Source: Linepithema humile
Lineage: Eukaryota; Arthropoda; Insecta; Hymenoptera; Formicidae
Reading direction: 5' to 3'
Assembly: GCF_040581485.1 (NCBI RefSeq)
Contig: NC_090133.1
Span: 12,028,001-12,092,000 of the forward strand
DNA length: 64,000 bases
The notes beneath the pieces are model-generated. The model was not told the origin of the DNA and did no database searches. It worked only from the letters and a program-made list of their open reading frames with translations. Below, piece by piece: positions 10,101 to 20,897 of the stretch. The stretch's first letter is position 1, and each line of letters begins with the position of its first letter. The translations under genes and the position numbers were made by a program.

Positions 10101-12008
10101 ATGTCTATCAAAATAGAAAAACAGATGATGTTAAAATCAGATCAAAAAAATATTATTGTTCAAGGTGATTGGTTAAACGATGAACATATGGATCATTTTA
10201 ACCAACTTTTAAAAAATTGTTCAGATTATAGACCTGAAGAGGTATGAAAATTGCAATGCCTTGAGTATATAAAACCTATACCAGAAAATAAAAAACATAT
10301 ACAGATATTACATAGCACAAATCATTGGATATGCAGTTATTATGATAGAAAAAATTTATTTATCTATGATTCATTAAATAACAAAAAGTTGCACAGTGAT
10401 TATGAAAAGTTCTTAAGACAATTATTTCCAACTTATCCTTTTAATGAGCGGCCTGTCAAGTTTCCTACTGTACAAAAACAACCGAATAGTAATGATTGCG
10501 GTGTTTTTGCTATAGCTTTTGCAATTTCATTATTATTTAATATTAAACCTGAAAAAGTGAGATATGATCATAGTTTAATGCGTTCTCATTTAATAAAAAT
10601 TTTTGAATCTAATGTGATTGAACACTTTCCTCAGGATTTAAATAATACTCTTCAAAAAGTGCTTCCATTAGCAATGATTCAAAAGAGAGAAGCTTTAGCA
10701 ACTCGTGCACGTATGAGACGTTAAAAAGAGACGGAGCAACAAAAAGCAAATCGATTGCAAAAAAATCGTGAATTTATTACAGAATTACGAAAGAAAAATA
10801 AAAATAAACATGAAAATCAAAAAGTTAGTAAGATAAAAACAGAAACTGTACAGATTACGCAGTTATCAGATCAGAAAGATATTATTGTTCAAGGCGGTTG
10901 GTTAAACGATGAACATATGGATCATTTTAACCAACTTTTAAAAAATTGTTCACATTATAGACCTGAAGAGACATGGAAATTGCAACGTCTTGAGTATATA
11001 AAACCTATACCAGAAGACAAAAAACTTATACAGATATTACATAGCACAAATCATTGGATATGCAGTTATTATGATAGAAAAAATTTATTTATCTATGATT
11101 CATTAAATAACAAAAAGTTGCACAGTGATTATGAAAAGTTCTTAAGACAATTATTTCCAACTTATCCTTTTAATGAGCGGCCTGTCAAGTTTCCTACTGT
11201 ACAAAAACAACCGAATAGTAATGATTGCGGTGTTTTTGCTATAGCTTTTGCAATTTCATTATTATTTAATATTAAACCTGAAAAAGTGAGATATGATCAT
11301 AGTTTAATGCGTTCTCATTTAATAAAAATTTTTAAATCTAATGTGATTGAACACTTCCCTCAGGATTTAAATAATACTCTTCAAAAAGTGCTTCCATTAG
11401 CAATAATTAAAAAGAGAGAAGCTTTAGCAACTCGTGCACGTATAAAACGTCAAAAAGAGACGGAGCAACAAAAAGCAAATCGATTGCAAAAAAATCTTGA
11501 ATTTAAAGAATTACGAAAGAAAAATAAAAATGAATATAAGAATCAAGATCAGTATAAACAAAATGTAGAAAATGTCTTAAAACGGCGTCAATTTGAAAAT
11601 AATTTGGAAGAAAATTGCGCTAAAAAACGACGTCTATATAAAAAGAAAAATAATTTAGAAAGATGTTGCTCTGAAAAACGGTCTCAAGATGAAAGTGATT
11701 TAAAAAATAATTGCGCTAAAAAAAGATTGCGATATGAAGAAGATTTTGTTGAAAAAAGCACACAACAATGCATATTTTATGCTATAGGCTCGCAAAACAA
11801 ACAAAGTAGACAAAAAATATTACAGCGTAAATGTTGTAACAGACAATATTACGAGAAGAAAAGAGAAGAAAGAAGAAAAGAGAATAAAAGCAAATTTGTA
11901 ATAAATAAATGCAATGTTGCAAATAAAATTGTTAAAAAATATAAAAATTTTCAGTGTCAGAATTCAACAATAAAACTTCATACTTCTTTGACACACAATA
12001 ATTATTAA
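10101..12008 (+). pseudogene. Ulp1-like (C48) cysteine protease, tandemly duplicated domain
   Basis: One frame from ATG 10101 encodes two copies of the same protease domain offset by exactly 729 bp (243 codons). The catalytic pattern is visible in both: STNHW (His), FIYDS (Asp) and QPNSNDCG (Gln and Cys), the signature of SUMO/Ulp1-type proteases. Copy 1 is broken by TGA in place of the TGG seen in copy 2 (near 10245) and by TAA in place of CAA (10722-10724). Copy 2, open from 10755 to 12008 (417 codons), is intact and continues into a Lys/Cys-rich tail with repeated CAKKR(R/L) blocks. Such proteases occur in some large DNA transposons; here it probably serves the Helitron. Its substrate is unknown. 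Confidence 0.8.
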
Positions 12009-12114
12009 AAATATTTCAAATAAATTAAATATTACAGGTCAGATCGAAAAACAATTAGAAGCCGAGAAAATAATACGTTGGTGTATACATATTAGGAACA
12101 GTTATATTCGCAAG

Positions 12115-15100
12115 ATGTATAATATATTAGCTGTACTTAAAAAGAAATCAGAAGTATGCTTGACTCTTGTTGATAAGTGTTGTGGAATTAATGAAAAATT
12201 AGATGTGTTATGTGGGATATCTAGACACACAGCATCATCTGAAAATTATTTTGTAGAGTCTACATATCGTAATGCAATTTTGGAAGAATCTTTAGTAATG
12301 AACATGGAAGGGCAAATTGTAAATGTGTTACCTTTGATAACAGCACTAGCAAAAAAATCGTGGTCGTGCAGTACCTCATGTAAAATTGACAATCCAGTTT
12401 TGATTGAACGATATGAAAAATTTCTTGAAACTGTTAGTACATGTACTGTAAAGAATGTTCCTAGATTGATAGAAAGTATTCGTACATGTACAGTAAAAAC
12501 ATCAAATACGAAACTTGGTCATGCACAGAGTTGCTATATTAATTTCACTATTTGTGGAGCGATGTTTCTACCAATTCTATTGTTATCGCCCCATTTTCCG
12601 AAAGTGAGAAATATAAGGCGTTTGATTTATCAACTTATAAATTTGTATCAAAAAATGTTGAATTTAGATGAAGCATTAAATTGTGCTGATTTGGAAGCAT
12701 TAAATAAAACTGTTATTGCTGCACAAGAGAAAGCAGATATATACAAACATCAACAAACCGATGCAATTATAAGTGATGATGATATCTTTTTTAAGTATAA
12801 GAATGCGTTTAAAGCCTTGAAAAAACGTCTAATGGATACACCGCGTTATGCTTGTGTATCATGCGAAAAGCTTTGTTATAAAAAAAATGTTTCTGAAATC
12901 ATTAAAGCAAAAATAGATAATCCAGTTTGGAAAGATTTAATGGTACATGTGAAGAAACAACAAATTAATGCACAATATATATGTATTTATTGTAAACAAA
13001 AATTTTGTCAAGGTTTAATGCCTGCGTATTGCATTTTGAATAATCTTTTTACAAATAATGTGCCTGAAGTAATATCATCTCTTAATACATTTGAAAAGAT
13101 TCTTATACAGAGAGCTAAAGCATTTCAAACTGTTGTTAAAATGACAACTGTTATGAACAAAAAATTACCTGAAAGGCAAATGATACAAAAAGTTAAAGGT
13201 AGAACATTTCATTTACCACTTCCTATACAAGAGACATTAAACAAATTATGTTCTAATACCGATGCGATAAATATTAATCATGAATTATATATCTTAGTCA
13301 GAGGTATTCCCACAAAATCAAAAATTATATGGGAAGAGATGGTAAATGTTAAAAAAGTATTTGATGCATTAATATGGTTAAAGAATAATAATCCTTTGTA
13401 TTTTGAAATAATATTACCAAATAGTCATAATGAATTATCTTTGGAAAAATTAAATAATCTGGAATTCCAGATGCAAGAAGATGAAAATGTTGCAAAAGAT
13501 GTATTGGATGAGGAGCATGTGTCATTAAGTAATAATTTAGAAACCGAAATACAGGGAACAAAAAATCTTGAAGATGCTGCATTCAATCAGCATGAGGCAA
13601 TACTAACTCAGGTTATTAATGATGAAAATGATGGTTATTATGAGCAATATACTATATATCCATTATATGAAAAGAGAACAAATAAAACTGCAACAGCTTT
13701 ATATCAAATGTTAAAAGTCTATGATTTACCTTTGGATAATCGTGAGAAATCTTTGGATTTATTATGTTTTCCAGATTTATATTCTTTTGGTATTAATGGA
13801 CAGCACGAAACTAGGCAGGTCAAGCTTCATGATCATAAATTTGTTAAATGTCGTTTGATGTCTAAACATCCACAGTATAGATTAAATCAACAATACCTAT
13901 TCTTTTTGTTAAATAATACGAATATCCGTCAATTAAATCGTGGAATTTTTCATAAGATGAATGTAACTAATCTACAAGTTCGTTATACGACTGCGGAATA
14001 TTTAGAAGCAATGTCCAAAGAATTGTTAGAATCCGATTTAACCACAATATTTTCGACACTAAGGAATACGGAACAATTTTGGAGTAAACCGCGAAATAAT
14101 TTAAATTGTATGACACAACATTACGGACCTGCAACAAGGTTTCTAACATTAAGTCCCGCTGAATGGTTATGGGAAGAGTTAGGTGAATATATTCGTGAAG
14201 TAAATGGATGGTGCGATTCTTCGGCATGCACCAGTGTACTTGTTGCTAGAGATCCTGTGTCAACATCGAGATTTCTCGATAATACGTTTCGTGCGATGCT
14301 TGACTTTATTTGTTCCAAAGACCATCCGATCGGAGAAGTCACTCATTATTTTTGGCGACGAGAATACCAAGGTAGAGGCATACAACATTTTCATTTATTA
14401 ATTTGGATAAAAAATGCTCCAATTTTTGGTGAATCTTCTATTGAAGAAGTTTCCAAATTTATTTTACAATATATAAGCTGTAAAATGCCAGATAAAAATA
14501 TTTCACCATTATTGTATAGACGTGTTAATACGCATCAACGACACAAACATAATGATTACTGTCTCCGTTCTAAAAAAGTTGGACGTAAAGTTGTTCGGAG
14601 ATGTCGTTTTGGATTTCCTCGTCCTGTCACTGAGACGTTAAGTATAAGAGATGTCACAACTGCCATAGCAGGTAGAAAGCAATTAAAACATAGAAGCAGG
14701 CTTTATGATCTTCCGCGAACTGAAGATGAAAGTAATATAAATGATTATAATCCTGTTCTTCTTACTGCATGGGAAGGAAATATGGATATACAATTTATTG
14801 GCGAAAAGTCGTCACTGCTTACCTGGTACATTACTAAATATATGAATAAAGCGGGAAAATGTGAGTTGTCTGATACTATTATTAATACGAATAAATCATT
14901 GATGAGCTATCTTTGGAGTATTGCCTTGCGATTCACGAGTAATAGAGAATGTGGAGCTCTTGAAGCTGCTGATACATTACTGGGTATTGCTTTATATGGA
15001 ACTGATCCAAATACAACTATTAGATGGTTAGATGTTAATCGAATAAGATGTAGAAAATTGAAAACTCGTAAAGAGATTGAAGTACTTGATGATCAATCGA

Positions 15101-15267
15101 CAGATATATTTTGTGAATCTTTGATAGATAACCACTATCCACAGAGACCAAAAGAATTAGAATGTATGTCTCTTTATGAGTTTGCAAAATGGTATGATAT
15201 TACAAAAATCAAACCACAAAATAAGTTTGTTGAATTCTATAAATTTAAAAATGGATATCTTAGATGA
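12115..15267 (+). CDS. Helitron replication initiator (Rep, HUH) part
   Basis: 1050 codons from the ATG at 12115 to an in-frame TGA at 15265-15267. The N-terminal third is Helitron-type sequence with CxxC zinc pairs (CVSCEKLC and CIYC with CQGLMPAYC, DUF6570-like). The Helitron_like_N/Rep domain follows, with the HUH-type motif GRGIQHFHLLIWI near 14370-14410 and the tyrosine region TWYITKYMNKAGK near 14821-14860. These would nick and join single-stranded DNA during rolling-circle transposition. The frame continues past the TGA without any shift into the helicase, so the TGA looks like a recent nonsense change or a readthrough codon. Confidence 0.85.
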   Translation: MYNILAVLKKKSEVCLTLVDKCCGINEKLDVLCGISRHTASSENYFVESTYRNAILEESLVMNMEGQIVNVLPLITALAKKSWSCSTSCKIDNPVLIERYEKFLETVSTCTVKNVPRLIESIRTCTVKTSNTKLGHAQSCYINFTICGAMFLPILLLSPHFPKVRNIRRLIYQLINLYQKMLNLDEALNCADLEALNKTVIAAQEKADIYKHQQTDAIISDDDIFFKYKNAFKALKKRLMDTPRYACVSCEKLCYKKNVSEIIKAKIDNPVWKDLMVHVKKQQINAQYICIYCKQKFCQGLMPAYCILNNLFTNNVPEVISSLNTFEKILIQRAKAFQTVVKMTTVMNKKLPERQMIQKVKGRTFHLPLPIQETLNKLCSNTDAININHELYILVRGIPTKSKIIWEEMVNVKKVFDALIWLKNNNPLYFEIILPNSHNELSLEKLNNLEFQMQEDENVAKDVLDEEHVSLSNNLETEIQGTKNLEDAAFNQHEAILTQVINDENDGYYEQYTIYPLYEKRTNKTATALYQMLKVYDLPLDNREKSLDLLCFPDLYSFGINGQHETRQVKLHDHKFVKCRLMSKHPQYRLNQQYLFFLLNNTNIRQLNRGIFHKMNVTNLQVRYTTAEYLEAMSKELLESDLTTIFSTLRNTEQFWSKPRNNLNCMTQHYGPATRFLTLSPAEWLWEELGEYIREVNGWCDSSACTSVLVARDPVSTSRFLDNTFRAMLDFICSKDHPIGEVTHYFWRREYQGRGIQHFHLLIWIKNAPIFGESSIEEVSKFILQYISCKMPDKNISPLLYRRVNTHQRHKHNDYCLRSKKVGRKVVRRCRFGFPRPVTETLSIRDVTTAIAGRKQLKHRSRLYDLPRTEDESNINDYNPVLLTAWEGNMDIQFIGEKSSLLTWYITKYMNKAGKCELSDTIINTNKSLMSYLWSIALRFTSNRECGALEAADTLLGIALYGTDPNTTIRWLDVNRIRCRKLKTRKEIEVLDDQSTDIFCESLIDNHYPQRPKELECMSLYEFAKWYDITKIKPQNKFVEFYKFKNGYLR

Positions 15268-18027
15268 CGACAGCGTGGATATCTTATTAATCATTATAGA
15301 TATAATGTTAATACACAACCGGAAAAGTATTTCTTTGCGTTATTACTTCTGTTCGAACCGTGGAGAGAATTAGAAGAGCTTAGAAATGGATGTGATACTT
15401 ATGCAGAATCATTTCACAAGGTAAAACTACATTTAACAGAAGCATTACAATATCACGAAAAACTAGAAGAATTGCAAAAAGCATTTGAAAATGCTAAAGA
15501 GTTAGTGCAGCAACATTTAGATGAAGTACAAAAACATGAGTCGCAAGATGATCCTGACAATCCAATAGGTGTTCAAAATATAGAAGCTGGTGAAGCGATG
15601 CAAGATTTTAAGGATCTCGGTGATAAAAATATTAAAGATATTGATGTATCAGAAATGATTGCGAAATTAAATATAGATCAAAAAAGAGTATTCGATAGAG
15701 TTATTACTATTATAGAGTCAGATAAATCAATATTGCGATTATATGTTAGTGGAGAAGGTGGTACTGGAAAAAGTTATTTAATTAAAACTGTTAAGTGCTG
15801 GATAAAACAAAATCTCAAAAAAGATACTGCTGTAGCAGCACCTACTGACATAGCAGCGTTTAATATAGACGGTTTGACAGTTCATAGATTGCTTCAATTA
15901 CCTGTTGAACATGGTAATACTCCTAAATATAAACGATTGTCTGATCATGTGTTAAAACTTTTACGAGCGGAACTTAAAGATGTTATTCTTTTTATAATCG
16001 ATGAAGTATCAATGATATCTAATTTGACTTTAATGTACATACATCTTCGATTGTCTGAAATATTTGATTCAAGTGATTGTGATGATGGCTGGTTTGGTAA
16101 AAGGCATATTCTTTTGTTTGGAGATTTGCTTCAATTGCCTCCTGTACATGAAGATTCTGTCTTTAAAGATTTGTCAAATAAAAAAGTTAACAAATATATC
16201 GGTTGCCTACAGACTGTAAATTTGTGGACTACATTATTTGATTACGATGAGTTGACAATTAATATGCGCCAGCAAGAAGATGAGTCTTATCGTGAATTAT
16301 TGTCAAGAATTCGTATTGGTTTATTAACAAAGTCTGATTATGAAATTTTGGAAAATAGGAAAATATCTTTTACAGAAGATTCCTTCGAATCTAGATTAAA
16401 TGAATTATGTGATTTTATTAACAATTTGCCATCAGATACCGTTTGTTTATTGCCCACTTGTCACATGTGTGACGTTTTGAATGCTGCAATGTTAAGTCGT
16501 ATTGCTTCGAAAGAAATATTATTAATTGCTGAAGATACAATCGAATGTATTCCATATATAAAAAAGAAAATATTAAAAGTGTTGGAAAATAATGATGATG
16601 ATAATTCTAAAACAGCTGGGCTTTCGAAACAAATTGTTATAAAAATTGGGGCAAAAGTTATGATAAGGCGTAATATTGATGCTAGTTTGGGTCTTGTTAA
16701 TGGTACAATTGCTAAAGTCATTTCAGTTGTACAAGATATTTCTAACGGTTATATAGAAAAAATTAAGCTTCTTTTGCCATCAGGTTTAGAATATTTAATT
16801 GAAAGAGTAAATGTCAAATTTGCGGTGATGGAGAAAGCATATGTTATTCGAAAACAATTTCCATTGTGTCTAAGTTACGAAATTACTGTTCATAAAAGCC
16901 AAGGCCTGAGTTTGCAGAATGCTATTATGGACATAGGTAATTCTGTATTTAGTCACGGCCAAGTTTATGTTGCATTGTCACGAGTAACATCTTCAGATGG
17001 ATTCCATTTGATCAATTTTGACCCTTCATCTATAGAAGCTAGTGAAGAAGCTATTGTTGAATATAATCGATTAAAACGAATACACAAATCCAAAACAGAT
17101 ATAATTTCTGTTTCAAAAGAAAAGTATCGTAAAATAAAAGATATTTTATGGGTACAACCCAAAATAATTAGTTCTGTTCAAGAATCACATAAAAAAGTTC
17201 GAAAAAATATTACTTGGGTCACACATGGTTTTCAAAATATAGATAAGAGTTCGTGTTATGCAAATGCAGTATTGCAATGCTTTTTACATTTAAATGTTAT
17301 TAGAAAACTAACATTTGAGTATGATAAATTAAGTATTTTAGGTATTTTAATAAATCAATATGAAAACAAACTGCCTAACTTGAATACATATGTAATACGA
17401 CAAAGTTTAGGAGAATTTTTCTCCAAAAATGTTAAACAAGATGCATGTGAATTTCTTATAGCTCTTTGCACGAAATACGATTATATAAAAAATTTAGTTG
17501 AGCATCAAGTCACTTCCATTAAACGATGTAAAAATTGTCATAATACGACGACTATTGTTAATAAAAATATCCTTCTTTCAATTCCTGTTAATAAACGGAA
17601 GAAAAAAAGTTTTGATCTTAATGAATTATTAAATGTAACATTTTCTCATTGGTGTCAATTACACAACGAATCATGTGAAAATTGTACAGGAAATGACATA
17701 TTATGTAAAAGTGAATTAATATTAACCGGAGATATAATTGTCATGCATTTAATAGCAATTCAAGACGGTATATCAACAAAAACAGATAAGTTTACTTTGC
17801 GTGCTGTCTCAACAACTAATATAAATATTGCTGGACAATTCTACAAAGTTATGAGTGCTATATTCCATCATGGATCATGTATCGAAAATGGTCATTACAC
17901 AAGTATATGTAGAGAAGAAATGTCTAATACTTGGATTGAAGCTGACGATGCGCAAATTAGAAAAAAACAATGGCCTAGAGGCGCTAAAGATATATGTATC
18001 ATTTTCTTACAGAAAATTGATAAGTAA
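15268..18027 (+). CDS. Helitron PIF1-like helicase fused to USP deubiquitinase domain
   Basis: Same frame as the Rep segment; first internal ATG-bearing stretch from 15472. The PIF1/RecD-like SF1 helicase shows Walker A GEGGTGKSYLIKT (near 15751), APTDIAAFNIDGLTVHRLL, Walker B FIIDEVSM (near 15993), GDLLQLPPV and motif VI YVALSRVTSSDG (near 16965). From about 17215 a peptidase C19 (USP) domain follows: Cys box NIDKSSCYANAVLQCF, KQDACEFL, zinc-binding CKNC and CENC...C, then NGHYTSICR and WIEADD, giving the full Cys-His-Asp triad. Helicases of this type unwind DNA; the USP domain would remove ubiquitin. Both are in one chain, ending TAA at 18025-18027. Confidence 0.85.
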   Translation, partial: RQRGYLINHYRYNVNTQPEKYFFALLLLFEPWRELEELRNGCDTYAESFHKVKLHLTEALQYHEKLEELQKAFENAKELVQQHLDEVQKHESQDDPDNPIGVQNIEAGEAMQDFKDLGDKNIKDIDVSEMIAKLNIDQKRVFDRVITIIESDKSILRLYVSGEGGTGKSYLIKTVKCWIKQNLKKDTAVAAPTDIAAFNIDGLTVHRLLQLPVEHGNTPKYKRLSDHVLKLLRAELKDVILFIIDEVSMISNLTLMYIHLRLSEIFDSSDCDDGWFGKRHILLFGDLLQLPPVHEDSVFKDLSNKKVNKYIGCLQTVNLWTTLFDYDELTINMRQQEDESYRELLSRIRIGLLTKSDYEILENRKISFTEDSFESRLNELCDFINNLPSDTVCLLPTCHMCDVLNAAMLSRIASKEILLIAEDTIECIPYIKKKILKVLENNDDDNSKTAGLSKQIVIKIGAKVMIRRNIDASLGLVNGTIAKVISVVQDISNGYIEKIKLLLPSGLEYLIERVNVKFAVMEKAYVIRKQFPLCLSYEITVHKSQGLSLQNAIMDIGNSVFSHGQVYVALSRVTSSDGFHLINFDPSSIEASEEAIVEYNRLKRIHKSKTDIISVSKEKYRKIKDILWVQPKIISSVQESHKKVRKNITWVTHGFQNIDKSSCYANAVLQCFLHLNVIRKLTFEYDKLSILGILINQYENKLPNLNTYVIRQSLGEFFSKNVKQDACEFLIALCTKYDYIKNLVEHQVTSIKRCKNCHNTTTIVNKNILLSIPVNKRKKKSFDLNELLNVTFSHWCQLHNESCENCTGNDILCKSELILTGDIIVMHLIAIQDGISTKTDKFTLRAVSTTNINIAGQFYKVMSAIFHHGSCIENGHYTSICREEMSNTWIEADDAQIRKKQWPRGAKDICIIFLQKIDK

Positions 18028-18054
18028 TTGGTGGTATTATTTGATCATATCTTT

Positions 18055-20386
18055 TGATAATAAATGGTAAAAAGAATTGTCATATATAATCAAATATTTT
18101 ATTAAAATATGTTCACTGATGACGAAAATCTTTATGGATAATCAAATATATGTAAAAAAAAAGAAAATAAAGAAAGTTAAACCAATGACGCTTAAGTTAG
18201 ACAAATACAATGGCCTAGAAACGATTTGTTTGATATTTATATAATTATATATAACTTTATATTATTACAACATTAATCAAAGAGGACCGTTTTATATGAC
18301 GGGGGTGGTGGTGGGACTCTTTAGCAAAATCTAATTAATTATTTCACAATTGTTAATTCACTCTGAAATATCAATATAAAGTTTATATATTTAGTAATAT
18401 TTTTACTGAAAAAAAGAAATGATATCCATCAATCAACAAATTACCTTTTTAAAAAAAGGTAAAAAAAAGGCGCCAAGTACACGCAAACCTTCCAAAAAAA
18501 AGTTGTTGTATACACGCAAACCTTCCAAAAAAAGTTGTTGTATATATAAACACGCAAACCTTACAAAAAAGTTGTATATTTTATATCAACAAATTACCTT
18601 TTTAAAAAAAGGTAAAGAAAAGGCGCCAAGTACACGCAAATCTTCCAAAAAAAGTTGTATACACGCAAACCTCCCAAAAAAAGTTGTTGTATATATAAAC
18701 ACGCAAACCTTACAAAAAAGTTGTGTATTTTACCTAACAAAAAAGTTGTTGTATATTTGAAAATCAACAAATTACCTTTTTAAAAAAAGGTAAAGAAAAG
18801 GCGCCAAGTGCACGCAAATCTTCCAAAAAAAAGTTGTTGTATACACGCAAACCTTCCAAAAAAAGTTATTGTATACCAAAAAAAAGTTGTTGTATACACG
18901 CAAACCTCCCAAAAAAAGTTGTTGTATATATATACACGCAAACCTTACAAAAAAGTTGTGTATTTTACCTTACAAAAAAGTTGTTGTATATTTTAAAAAC
19001 CTCCCAAAAAAAGTTGTATATATTAAAAATCAACAAATTACCTTTTTAAAAAAAGGTAAAGAAAAGGCGCCAAGTGCACGCAAATCTTCCAAAAAAAAGT
19101 TGTATACACGTAAACCTTCCAAAAAAAGTTATTGTATATATAAATGTTGTATACACGTAAACCTTCCAAAAAAAGTTGTATATATAAACCTTTCAAAAAA
19201 AAGCTGTCGTATATATTAACCTTCCAAAAAAATTAATCTTCCAAAAATAAATGTCGTATATATATTAACAAACCTTCCAAAAAAAAGTTGTTTATATAAA
19301 CACGCAAATCTTCCAAAAAAAGTTGTATATATAAACCTTTCAAAAAAAGCTGTCGTATATATTATATATTAACCTTCCAAAAAATTTATCTTCCACAAAA
19401 AAATGTATATATATTAACAAATAACAAACCTTTCAAAAAAAGTTGTATATATAACCAAATAAAAATTTGCTATATATTCTGCCTATAAAAAAGGTGATAT
19501 CAGAAAATGACGCCAAGTTTAAATAAAAAACCTTTCAAAAAAAGTTGTATGTATATATTTAAAAAAAAGTTGTATATACCAAATAAAAATTCGCTATATA
19601 TTCTGCCTATAAAAAGGGTGATATCAGATCAAAAAATGACGCCAAGTTTAAATAAAAAACCTTTCAAAAAAACTTGTATGTATATATTTTAAAAAAAGTT
19701 GTATATACCAAATAAAAATTCGCTATATATTCTGCCTATAAAAGAGGTGATATCAGAAAATGACGCCAAGTTTAAATAAAAAATCTTTCAAAAAAACTTG
19801 TATGTATATATTTTAAAAAAAGTTGTATATACCAAATAAAAATTCGCTATATATTCTGCCTATAAAAGAGGTGATATCAGAAAATGACGCCAAGTTTAAA
19901 TAAAAAACCTTTAAAAAAAACTTGTATGTATATATATTACGAAAAAGGATTATATTTATTGCGCTTATTGCGCTTACAGCTTTTTATCCAATAAGCATCG
20001 ATAAGATTGTATTTAGTTATTTTTGCATCTTTATCTAGTTATTTATTTAAAAATTATATTCATATCTACAATTAGTTAATTTTTTTTCAAGTATACATTT
20101 TAAAATAATTGCATCTGTATCTAGTTACTTTTGCTTCTATATCTAGTTATTTAAATTTAAAAATGATATTTGTGTTTATATCTATCTAGTTAATTTTTCT
20201 TAAGTATACTTTTTAAAATAATTGCATCTGTATCTAATTATTTTTTTTTATATCTGCATCTAGTTAAATAAAATAATTTTTTAAATAAAAGTATTTAATT
20301 CAAAAATAAAAAAATTTTTAAATTTAATCAAAATAAAAAAATATTACAAAATTTCGCAAAAAACTTGGCGCTGCTGTACTGAACTA
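18055..20386. repeat. left arm of giant foldback palindrome
   Basis: About 2.3 kb, inversely matched to 20898-22986. The outer ~370 bp (18055-18423) are unique AT-rich sequence directly downstream of the Helitron stop. From about 18424 the arm is made of tandem subrepeats of ~30-36 bp (pattern CACGCAAACCTTCCAAAAAA then GTTGTTGTATATA), grouped into larger units that each start ATCAACAAATTACC and carry GGCGCCAAG. The innermost part is AT-rich and ends AACTTGGCGCTGCTGTACTG. Drosophila FB elements have the same design of long inverted repeats built of direct repeats. ORFs rich in Lys/Ser in this arm are artefacts of the repeats. Confidence 0.8.
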
Positions 20387-20476
20387 CATGTTAAATACAT
20401 CTTAAAATATTATAAAGAATGAAAATGAGCAATAATTTTACAATTTACATGATTAAGTGTTATAATGACTCAAACT

Positions 20477-20588
20477 GACCAGAGCGGCAAACGGCGACGC
20501 GATAGCCAATTAAACTCTTGTTCTTACGGTAAAATTGTAAGTTGATTGGCTATAGCATCGCCACTTGCCGCTTCGTCGCTCTAGTCTG
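20477..20588. mobile_element. small MITE-like palindrome A
   Basis: Imperfect inverted repeats pair GACCAGAGCGGCAA...GATAGCCAAT with ATTGGCTATAGC...CTAGTC. The left arm lacks about 9 bp present in the right arm. No coding capacity; family unknown. Confidence 0.55.
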
Positions 20589-20589
20589 T

Positions 20590-20732
20590 GGGCTTGTTCG
20601 TTTTAGCTACACTGGGGCTGCTCTGGGTCTGCTCTACACAGGACAATACAGGACAGATAAATAGTTTGTCCTGTATTATCTTGTTTAGAGTAGACCCAGA
20701 GCTGCCCCAGTGCAGCTAAAACGAACAAACCC
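20590..20732. mobile_element. 143 bp MITE-like palindrome B
   Basis: The element starts GGGCTTGTTCGTTTTAGC and ends with the near-perfect inverse, finishing CGAACAAACCC. The arms also pair GGACAATACAGGACAG with a CTGTCC-type inverse around a short ATAAATAG loop. It is flanked by TGT on both sides (20587-20589 and 20733-20735), consistent with a 3 bp target duplication as made by PIF/Harbinger-type elements. Confidence 0.65.
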
Positions 20733-20897
20733 TGTTTGAGCCGAAATTTGTTTGCATCGCTTGCTCTAACATGCTCTTACTCGCTCTAATACTCCAAACT
20801 AAACTATAGTATTACGTCACATATACTATAGATTAAAGTATGTTGGAATGATTAGGAACATGTTAAAGTATTGCGATGCGAATCTTATGTAAGTTAA

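Larger units (their letters stand above)
10101..18054 (+). mobile_element. autonomous Helitron with C48 protease and USP domains
   Basis: Two consecutive plus-strand coding units belong together: a Ulp1-like cysteine protease ORF (10101-12008) and a Rep-PIF1-USP frame (12115-18027). Rep with an HUH motif plus a PIF1-type helicase in one frame is diagnostic of Helitrons. Terminal TC and CTRR/hairpin ends could not be placed. The 5' end probably lies in or before the minisatellite (9580-10053). The 3' side merges 28 bp after the stop codon into one arm of a large palindrome. Confidence 0.8.
20387..20897. other. spacer between the foldback arms
   Basis: The 511 bp central spacer has no gene. 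It holds two adjacent small palindromic elements (20477-20588 and 20590-20732), described separately, plus AT-rich flanks. Confidence 0.7.

Noticed and set aside
9524..10111. Minus-strand ORFs of 195, 135 and 67 codons with heptad-like repeats
   Set aside because: They are produced by the 21/24 bp minisatellite, where unit length divisible by three leaves all frames open; no domain or plausible start.
18419..19692. Lys/Ser-rich repetitive ORFs on + and their mirror ORFs at 21290-23179 on -
   Set aside because: Translation of the foldback subrepeats; identical peptides on both arms simply reflect the inverted repeat.
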